A stretch of 9,638 nucleotides of DNA from Deltaproteobacteria bacterium (GTDB lineage: Bacteria > Desulfobacterota > Binatia > DP-6): positions 1-9,638 of the forward strand of contig VBLA01000051.1 in NCBI GenBank assembly GCA_005879245.1, in the 5' to 3' direction. Both the position numbers and the translations under genes were made by a program. The notes below the pieces were generated by a model. That model saw nothing but the letters and a program-made list of their open reading frames with translations, had not been told where the DNA came from and made no database searches. Each line of letters begins with the position of its first letter. The stretch's first letter is position 1. Of the stretch, positions 4,915 to 9,638 are shown piece after piece.

Positions 4915-6186
4915 TCAGTGCACGATGAGCTGGACGGAGTCCGTGAGCTGCGGACTCGACGCCGTCGCCGGAAAGACGATGCTGATCGTCACAGTCCCCT
5001 GGCGCAACAGGTGTGCCAGCCCCGCAGGGCCGTCGTCGCCATTGCTGACCGAGACGAGGTTGGTGTTGGATGAGGACCAGGTGACTTGCGCGTTCACCCC
5101 CTGGGTCACGCCGCCCTGATAGGCGACACGCGCCCTGAACTGCTGGGTGCCCCCGACGCTGCCCGTCACGCTCCCCCCCGTGGCCGGATGGGGGAAGATG
5201 GTCACCGACTGGGGCGGCCCGGGGACCAGGAGTACCCCGTTTGTGCCGTTGGACTGGTTCGAGCTGAGGCGACGGGTCGGATCGGCGGCAATGATCGTCG
5301 CGCGCCCTGGACGCCCCGCGGTCGCCAGGCCCCGCTGCGATCCGTCGGCAATGATCGAGACGTTGCTCGGGCTGCGGGAGGTCCAGATCACGTCGCGCGT
5401 CGCATCGACGGGATCGCCGGTGGCGGGAATGAGGAAGGCGTGCATCTGACGAGAGGTCCCGGGCTGCAGGATGTTGTGCGCCGGCGAGACCTTGATCCCG
5501 ATGATGGTGGCACCGCAATTCACGTGGGCATCGCCACCGCTTGCCGTGGAGGTGACACCCGAGGCGACGTCCTTGACCGAGATGGTCGCCATCCCGCGGA
5601 CGGCGCAGGTCACCTTGCCCTGCGTATCGACGGTCGCGATGGACGCGCTGCTCGAGGACCACTGGACGGTTCGCGACACGTTGAAGGTGCCGGTCAATCC
5701 GGTGAAGGTGGCCGAAGCTTTCAACGTGGTGCTACCGGCCAGCGCGACGATGACGCTTGCCGGCGAGATCTTGAGCGTCCGCGGGGCTCCTACCACCGCG
5801 ATCACGCCTCCGCTCGTGGAGGCGATGCCGGTCGCAGGATCGACGGCGCGGACGGTCGCCGAACCGAGCGCGAGCCCCCTCGCCTTCCCGCTCGCGTCGA
5901 TCGAAACCACCGCGGGATTCGAGGTGCTCCAGGTGACGCTCGAGGTCATGTCCTGCGTGGTGCCCGAGCTGAAGTGGCCGGTCGCATGACACGACACGGT
6001 CTGACCGATCCCCATGGCTCGCTTCGACGGCGAGAGGGAGATGCTCACCAAATTGCCGCCAGCCGCACCGACGGGCCCGGCAGCCAGCAAAGCGGAGAGC
6101 GCGACGGTCGCACCGACGAGGGTGACGCGACTGGTACGTCTGGGCTGCGAGCAAGCGATCGGCGTCGATGTCCTGGCGGATAGCAC
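4915..6186 (-). CDS. Secreted protein with four tandem bacterial Ig-like (Big_2-type) domains
   Basis: A 423-residue exported beta-rich protein. I chose GTG at 6186-6184, preceded by a G-rich GGGGGGAGGG. The frame is open upstream to 6408, but that part overlaps a hairpin and does not look like protein. Residues about 16-43 (QPRRTSR, then VTLVGATVALSALLAAG) form a signal peptide with cleavage near AGA or GAA. Four repeats of about 90 residues follow: 46-131, 134-225, 227-322 and 325-423. Each has the Big_2 hallmarks of an early VSISLSP or VTIFP strand, then W-S-S/T-S-N/S, V-S/A-x-I/V-D, and a late G-x-A-T-I/V strand. There is no anchor, sorting signal or catalytic domain, so it may be periplasmic, surface-associated or secreted. 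The adhesive or structural role is family-based inference. Cys at 66, 194 and 224 may form a disulfide. Confidence 0.85.
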   Translation of the reverse strand: MLSARTSTPIACSQPRRTSRVTLVGATVALSALLAAGPVGAAGGNLVSISLSPSKRAMGIGQTVSCHATGHFSSGTTQDMTSSVTWSTSNPAVVSIDASGKARGLALGSATVRAVDPATGIASTSGGVIAVVGAPRTLKISPASVIVALAGSTTLKASATFTGLTGTFNVSRTVQWSSSSASIATVDTQGKVTCAVRGMATISVKDVASGVTSTASGGDAHVNCGATIIGIKVSPAHNILQPGTSRQMHAFLIPATGDPVDATRDVIWTSRSPSNVSIIADGSQRGLATAGRPGRATIIAADPTRRLSSNQSNGTNGVLLVPGPPQSVTIFPHPATGGSVTGSVGGTQQFRARVAYQGGVTQGVNAQVTWSSSNTNLVSVSNGDDGPAGLAHLLRQGTVTISIVFPATASSPQLTDSVQLIVH

Positions 6187-6287
6187 GGACCCTCCCCCCG
6201 GACGCGTAGCGGAAGCAAGGGAGGTGCCACGCTGCGATGAGGGGAGATGCGGAACGCCGCTGGATATTGCGACCGGGTCGAGAAGAT

Positions 6288-6317
6288 TTCTTGCACCCAG
6301 GCGGCCCACTGCAAGAA
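6288..6317. repeat. Inverted repeat TTCTTGCA-N14-TGCAAGAA upstream of the Ig-like gene
   Basis: Two perfect 8-bp arms (6288-6295 and 6310-6317) flank 14 bp, centred about 116 bp upstream of the Ig-like protein's GTG. The arms are AT-richer than the surroundings. It could be a regulator binding site for that gene, or an RNA hairpin in its 5' leader. No matching regulator is in the window. Confidence 0.4.
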
Positions 6318-6395
6318 CGCAACGCTCGACTCGCCCGTCAGTCCGGTGAGGGGCCCGAGTACCATGCCTCGGCGTTCGCCCCGTCGCTGTCCATA

Positions 6396-6418
6396 CGCCC
6401 CGCTCCACCGGCGGGGCG
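6396..6418 (-). terminator. GC-rich hairpin after the small beta-rich gene
   Basis: CGCCCCGC and GCGGGGCG form a perfect 8-bp stem with a 7-nt loop, five bases past the TGA of the 6424-6738 gene. There is no U-tract after it (TATGGA follows on the minus strand). It is therefore either a weak intrinsic terminator or an mRNA 3' protective hairpin. It separates the Cys-rich/small-protein pair from the Ig-like gene. Confidence 0.45.
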
Positions 6419-6423
6419 CGGTC

Positions 6424-6738
6424 TCAGTCGGAAAACTCGAGGAGACCGGCCACCTCGACCGCGGTCTGGAAGGTCCCGTCGGACCGTCTCGGGAGCGGTG
6501 GGTCGGGACGATAGCTGAAGGATGCGGTGCCGCCCGGAGGGATCTCTTCCGGGACCACGTAGTAGATCGCGGTGCCCGGACTGTCGCTCCCAGGGTGAAA
6601 CTCGTCACGCCAGAGCCACTGATACCGGATGAGCAGGCGAACCTCCCGCAGCCGATGCCCCGACGTGTTCGCGAGCACGCCCGAGACGGCGCCGTCGTCC
6701 CCAACCACGACGACGATGAACCTGGCACGGCCTCGCAT
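6424..6738 (-). CDS. Small beta-rich hypothetical protein
   Basis: A 104-residue protein I do not recognise. After a basic start (MRGRARFIVVVV) it reads as alternating beta strands: GAVSGVLANTSGHRLREVRLLI, YYVVPEEIPPGGTASFSY, then FQTAVEVAGLLEF. The pattern (G-x-V-x-N-x-S, then V-x-V/L, then a late I-P-P-G-x-x-A-x-F) resembles FxLYD or DUF3426-like Ig-fold domains that sense or bind at the cell envelope. This is a resemblance only. The ATG at 6738-6736 has a purine-rich AGAGAGAAG before it. A TTG at 6765 would extend the protein by nine residues but overlaps the upstream gene. It lies 14 bp after the Cys-rich gene on the same strand, so the two are probably co-transcribed. There is no signal peptide with this start, so the protein is likely cytosolic unless the start is wrong. 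Confidence 0.65.
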   Translation of the reverse strand: MRGRARFIVVVVGDDGAVSGVLANTSGHRLREVRLLIRYQWLWRDEFHPGSDSPGTAIYYVVPEEIPPGGTASFSYRPDPPLPRRSDGTFQTAVEVAGLLEFSD

Positions 6739-6752
6739 GCGCTTCTCTCTCG

Positions 6753-7322
6753 CTACCGGCGGCAACCACTCAGCCGGATGAGCTGCAGCTGGAACGGACC
6801 ATCCGAGAGCACGTCACCCGACGGCGTCCGGCAGACGAAGGCGTTCGGCCGCGCACCACCGAGGCCGAAGGAGACGGTACCGCGGAACTCGCAGGTGGCT
6901 CCATCGGGGTAGCGCGCGACGCCCTTCAGGCGATCGTTCCGGACTTTACCGCGGAAGACCGCGCTCGTTCCGAAACACACGCAGTCCGCCGCCTCGCACT
7001 CGGCGGGCAGGCCAGGCACGATCGGCCGCGGGAACGTGTAGTCCGCCCAGACCTCGAGCCGTCCCGCGAGCCGACGGAGCGACCGCTTGCCCCGTGCGGG
7101 GGCGAAGAGCGTCCAATAAGCAGGCGTGTTGGGCGGCACGGAGTTGAACCCGAGGATGCCGCCGTTCGGGCGGCAGCGACCCTCCGACGGCAGGCACTGA
7201 ACCAAGGCCTGTCCCCTCCGGCAGAGGCCGCCGAAGTCGCATCGTCGGCACGTCGAGGCGGCGACCGCTGCACTCGTCGCTGCGAGCGCGAACGAGGCGA
7301 GCACTACCGCGACTGCCTGCAT
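6753..7322 (-). CDS. Cys-rich secreted hypothetical protein
   Basis: A 189-residue protein. The N terminus (MQAVAVVLASFALAATSAAV, then AAS) is a clear hydrophobic export signal with cleavage expected after about residue 22, although it lacks the usual basic residues. The mature part has eleven Cys: 25, 28, 34, 43, 50, 109, 114, 116, 144, 164 and 187. Five cluster in the first 26 mature residues (CRRCDFGGLC, then VQC and GRC), suggesting a disulfide-knotted N-terminal module. A beta-rich region (LAGRLEVWADYTF, VFRGKVRNDRLKGVARY, CEFRGTVSFGL) follows. I do not recognise a family. Such proteins usually act outside the cytoplasm. It is first in a unit with the small beta-rich gene. A candidate promoter lies just upstream. 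ATG at 7322-7320 has a weak GGTGGAA ribosome site. Confidence 0.7.
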   Translation of the reverse strand: MQAVAVVLASFALAATSAAVAASTCRRCDFGGLCRRGQALVQCLPSEGRCRPNGGILGFNSVPPNTPAYWTLFAPARGKRSLRRLAGRLEVWADYTFPRPIVPGLPAECEAADCVCFGTSAVFRGKVRNDRLKGVARYPDGATCEFRGTVSFGLGGARPNAFVCRTPSGDVLSDGPFQLQLIRLSGCRR

Positions 7323-7353
7323 GAGCGTTCCACCGCCCCTCGCTGCGCCCCCA

Positions 7354-7383
7354 GCTGTACGCCCCGATCTGCACGCGGGTCAA
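7354..7383 (-). promoter_or_regulatory. Candidate sigma70 promoter for the Cys-rich gene (TTGACC-N18-TACAGC)
   Basis: On the minus strand TTGACC (7383-7378) and TACAGC (7359-7354) are 18 bp apart. The transcript start near 7347 would leave a leader of about 25 nt before the ATG at 7322. It is mirrored by a very similar pair on the other strand, 17 bp away. The evidence is consensus match and position only. Confidence 0.35.
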
Positions 7384-7400
7384 GACGGCGGCCGAGGTCG

Positions 7401-7430
7401 TTGACGAGCCGACGGCGACGCCGCTACAGG
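7401..7430 (+). promoter_or_regulatory. Candidate sigma70 promoter for the luciferase-like oxidoreductase (TTGACG-N18-TACAGG)
   Basis: TTGACG (7401-7406) and TACAGG (7425-7430) are 18 bp apart. Transcription would start near 7437, about four bases before the ATG at 7441, so the message would be almost leaderless. That fits the lack of a Shine-Dalgarno there. The evidence is consensus match and position only. Confidence 0.3.
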
Positions 7431-7440
7431 CGTGCCAGCG

Positions 7441-8604
7441 ATGAAGACGTCCCTCTTCTACCTGCCTTCCATCGGCAGCCGCGCAGAGATCGAGTGCGGG
7501 ATGGCGGGGCTGCGGGGCGACCTCTACGACCGCATGCTGGCCGAGCTGAGCGAGCAGGCGAGACTCGCCGACGATCTCGGATACGACTCGGTCAGCTTCA
7601 CCGAGCACCACTTCCACATCGAGGGCTTCGAGCTCTCCAACAACCCGGTGCTGCTGGACCTCTTCGTCGGCATGCAGACGCGGCGTCTCCGGGTCGGGCA
7701 GCTCGGCATCGTCCTGCCTGCCCAGAACCCGATCCGGGTGGCCGAGGACATCGCCATGCTGGACCACATGACCGGCGGGCGGGCGAACGCCGGCTTCGCG
7801 CGCGGCTACCAGCGCCGCTGGGTCGACGTCATGGCGCAGCAGACGCATGGCATCCACGGCGCCCTCCCCCATCAGCACGACGAGGTGGACGCCGCCAACC
7901 GGGCCGCCTTCGAGGAGTGCTTCCGCATCATCAAGGCGGCCTGGACGGAAGACCTGCTCGCCTACGAGGGCCGCTACTGGCGCATCCCGCCCGGGGCGAC
8001 GCCCTGGACGCTGGAGGCCACGCAGCGCTATGGCGCCGGCATCGCCGACGGCGTGGTGCGGGCGGTCGGCGTGGTGCCGAAGCCCGTGCAGAAGCCGCAT
8101 CCGCCGCTCTTCCAGCCCTTCGCCTCGTCCGAGCGGAGCATCCGCTGGTGCGCCGAGGAGGGGGTCACCGCGATCCTGCCGCCACTCCACCCGCGCACCG
8201 AGGAACACCTCATCCGTCTCTACGCCGAGGTGTCCGGCCGCCCGCTGGGCGAGGGGGTCGGCGTGCTGCGGGACGTCGTGATCGCACCCACGGACGAGGA
8301 GGCGCTGGCGCTCTGGGCAGACAGCGGCCTCTTCTGCGGCCGCGAGTGGTTCGAGCCTTTCGGCTTCGCGCAGGGTCTCGTCGACCCGACGACCGGCGAG
8401 GCACCGAGCCTGCTCGACACGGGCCTCGCGCTCGTCGGAACGGCCGACACGGTCACGCGACAGCTGGAGCGCCTCCGCGCACGCCTCCCCGTCCGCTGGC
8501 TCTTCGCCTGGATCTACATCGGCCTCATTCCCCGTGCGCGGCTCAACTACACGATCGAGCAGCTCGCGACGCGGGTGCTGCCGCGGTGCAGTCCCGCGAG
8601 TTGA
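7441..8604 (+). CDS. Luciferase-like (LLM class) flavin-dependent monooxygenase
   Basis: A 387-residue cytosolic TIM-barrel flavin oxidoreductase related to LuxA. Such enzymes use reduced FMN (or F420) to oxidise an organic substrate, which cannot be named here. Visible signatures are the N-terminal strand MKTSLFYLPS, SVSFTEHHF (50-58, LuxA-like EHH), NNPVLL (67-72), VLPAQNPIRVAEDIAMLDHM (91-110) followed by TGGR, and FARGYQRRW (119-127). KPVQKPHPPLF (214-224) and the late ALVGTADTV (330-338) complete the pattern. Length is typical. I preferred ATG at 7441 because MKTSLFYLPS is the natural first strand. A GTG at 7432 would add three residues but has no ribosome site at a workable distance. 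It is followed 44 bp later by the trehalose-phosphate synthase gene on the same strand, with no terminator between. Confidence 0.9.
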   Translation: MKTSLFYLPSIGSRAEIECGMAGLRGDLYDRMLAELSEQARLADDLGYDSVSFTEHHFHIEGFELSNNPVLLDLFVGMQTRRLRVGQLGIVLPAQNPIRVAEDIAMLDHMTGGRANAGFARGYQRRWVDVMAQQTHGIHGALPHQHDEVDAANRAAFEECFRIIKAAWTEDLLAYEGRYWRIPPGATPWTLEATQRYGAGIADGVVRAVGVVPKPVQKPHPPLFQPFASSERSIRWCAEEGVTAILPPLHPRTEEHLIRLYAEVSGRPLGEGVGVLRDVVIAPTDEEALALWADSGLFCGREWFEPFGFAQGLVDPTTGEAPSLLDTGLALVGTADTVTRQLERLRARLPVRWLFAWIYIGLIPRARLNYTIEQLATRVLPRCSPAS

Positions 8605-8631
8605 CGGCATTGATCCTCTCGCGCGCATAGT
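8601..8631 (+). promoter_or_regulatory. Weak possible promoter before otsA (TTGACG-N19-CATAGT)
   Basis: TTGACG (8601-8606) overlaps the stop codon of the oxidoreductase gene and is followed after 19 bp by CATAGT (8626-8631). A start near 8638 would give a leader of about 11 nt. The wide spacing and four-of-six -10 make this speculative; otsA may simply be read through from upstream. Confidence 0.2.
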
Positions 8632-8648
8632 CCAGTTCTTCCCGCATC

Positions 8649-9638
8649 ATGCCCGCGCCGCAGCGGTTGCTCGTCGTGTCGCACCGCGCTCCGGTGGAGG
8701 TGAGCCGGACGCCCGAGGGGACACGAGTCACGCGGGTCCTGGGCGGACTCACCGATGCGCTCAACCCGATGATGGAGGAGCGTGGGGGGGCGTGGATCGC
8801 GTGGGCGGCGCCGTTCACCGACGACGTGCTGACGCCAGCCGCCACGGGACTCAGCTACCCCATCCACGCCGTGCGGCTACGCGAGCCCGAGGTCAGCAGC
8901 TTCAACGCCGGCTTCGCCAACCAGGTCCTCTGGCCGCTCTGTCACATGTTTCCAACCCGCTGTCGGTTTCAGCCCACGTACTGGACCGCGTACCGGCAGG
9001 CCAACGAGCGCTTCGCGGCCGCGGTGGGTGCGGTGGCGGAGCCGGGAAGCCTCGTCTGGGTGAACGACTTCCACCTCTGCCTGGTGCCCGGCCTCCTCCG
9101 CAGCGGTGGCGTCCCGGTGCGCACGGGCCTCTTCTGGCACGTTCCGTTCCCGCCGCCGGCGCTGTTCGGCATCTGCCCGTGGCGCGCGGAGCTCCTGGGG
9201 GGACTGCTGGGCGCCGAGCTGATCGGGTTCCAGACGGCGCTAGACGTGCGAAACTTCCTTGATTGCGTGCAGCACTTCCTCGGTCTTCCGGTCGCGCACG
9301 ATCCCGCTTGCGTTCAGTTCCCGGAGCGCGAGGTGCGCGTCGTCGCCTTGCCCGTCGGCATCGACGCCGGCCGCCTGCGCGCGCAGGCCGCCGACCCCGC
9401 GATTCGCACCCACGCGCGGCAGCTCCGCGAGGCCTTCGCCGCGGAGGTGGTCCTGCTGGGCGTCGACCGACTCGACTACACCAAAGGGATTCCCGAGCGT
9501 CTCCTCGGCTTCGAGCGCTTCCTCGAGCGACATCCGGATTGGCGGCGGCGCGTGTCGCTCGTGCAGATCACCGTCCCGTCGCCCTTTCGCGTCCCCGAGT
9601 CCCGGGAGATGAAGCGCACGCTGGACGAGACCGTCGGC
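8649..9638 (+). CDS. otsA: Alpha,alpha-trehalose-6-phosphate synthase (GT20), 3' end outside window
   Basis: The first 330 codons of a GT20 synthase, open to the window edge. It transfers glucose from a nucleotide sugar to glucose-6-phosphate, giving trehalose-6-phosphate, in the cytosol, for compatible-solute synthesis. Signatures are RLLVVSHRAP (6-15; usual form SNR), VLGGLTDAL (30-38) and FNAGFANQVLWPLCH (85-99). WVNDFHLCLVP (137-147) corresponds to the usual WVHDYHLMLVP, keeping the Asp. FWHVPFP (162-168), ELIGFQT (190-196), LPVGID (234-239) and GVDRLDYTKG (271-280) follow, with Arg274 and Lys279 as phosphate-binding residues. About a third of a normal single-domain OtsA is missing at the edge; whether an OtsB phosphatase domain is fused cannot be seen. 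ATG at 8649 has no Shine-Dalgarno. A related glucosylglycerol-phosphate synthase is less likely but not excluded. Confidence 0.92.
   Translation, partial: MPAPQRLLVVSHRAPVEVSRTPEGTRVTRVLGGLTDALNPMMEERGGAWIAWAAPFTDDVLTPAATGLSYPIHAVRLREPEVSSFNAGFANQVLWPLCHMFPTRCRFQPTYWTAYRQANERFAAAVGAVAEPGSLVWVNDFHLCLVPGLLRSGGVPVRTGLFWHVPFPPPALFGICPWRAELLGGLLGAELIGFQTALDVRNFLDCVQHFLGLPVAHDPACVQFPEREVRVVALPVGIDAGRLRAQAADPAIRTHARQLREAFAAEVVLLGVDRLDYTKGIPERLLGFERFLERHPDWRRRVSLVQITVPSPFRVPESREMKRTLDETVG

Noticed and set aside
6045..6363. Short minus-strand frame starting MVLGPLTGLTG in the gap upstream of the Ig-like gene.
   Set aside because: No ribosome site, it runs out of frame into the Ig-like coding region and becomes Arg/Ser/Pro-rich; no support as a gene.
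6187..6408. N-terminal extension of the Ig-like protein to a start at 6408.
   Set aside because: The extension lies over a terminator-like hairpin, has no protein-like pattern, and would place the signal peptide about 90 residues inside the protein. GTG at 6186 has a purine-rich site and puts the signal near the N terminus.
6946..8628. A 560-codon open frame on the minus strand.
   Set aside because: It is antisense to the luciferase-like oxidoreductase and out of frame with the Cys-rich gene; composition is that of a shadow frame.
8534..9262. A 242-codon plus-strand frame over the start of otsA.
   Set aside because: The overlapping frame from 8649 shows clear GT20 motifs to the window edge, so this frame is a shadow.

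Overview
The window is GC-rich bacterial chromosome with short intergenic gaps and no phage, IS, CRISPR or tRNA sequence that I can see. The mix of genes (luciferase-like flavin oxidoreductase, an Fpg-family glycosylase with a C-terminal tail, Ig-like and Cys-rich secreted proteins, trehalose synthase) suggests an uncultured, free-living, Gram-negative-type soil or sediment bacterium such as a deltaproteobacterium or Binatota-like lineage. That placement is inference; no phylogenetic marker is present.

Layout. Positions 1-815 (+) carry the 3' part of a membrane protein whose frame is broken by an apparent one-base deletion near 396. Facing it is an aldo/keto reductase (854-1699, -). Upstream of the reductase on the minus strand lies the most unusual segment of the window (1701-1886). 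It has a 16-nt extended Shine-Dalgarno, a 14-codon ORF, a predicted three-way-junction RNA, and a strong intrinsic terminator whose U-tract ends one base before the reductase ATG. The start of this segment matches the 3' end of 16S rRNA in two in-register perfect blocks (12 and 16 nt). Further upstream on the same strand are a sirtuin (2052-2750) and a small Smr-domain protein (2738-3004) that overlap by 13 bp. Divergent from these is thiD (3071-3874, +, thiamine pyrimidine kinase).

The next minus-strand block holds an Fpg/Nei-type DNA glycosylase (3885-4853). It is followed upstream by a secreted protein of four Ig-like (Big_2-type) domains (4915-6186), a small beta-rich hypothetical protein (6424-6738) and a Cys-rich secreted hypothetical protein (6753-7322). 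The last two look like one transcription unit that ends at a GC-rich hairpin (6396-6418). A divergent promoter region (7323-7440) separates these from a luciferase-like monooxygenase (7441-8604, +) and trehalose-6-phosphate synthase (8649 to the window end, +, truncated by the edge).

Most genes are ordinary metabolic or repair functions with no shared pathway. The segment worth following up is 1701-1886. It could be a translation-sensing leader that controls the reductase, a free-standing peptide or RNA cassette, or something derived from the antisense strand of the 16S 3' end. I do not recognise it as a known riboswitch or leader family.
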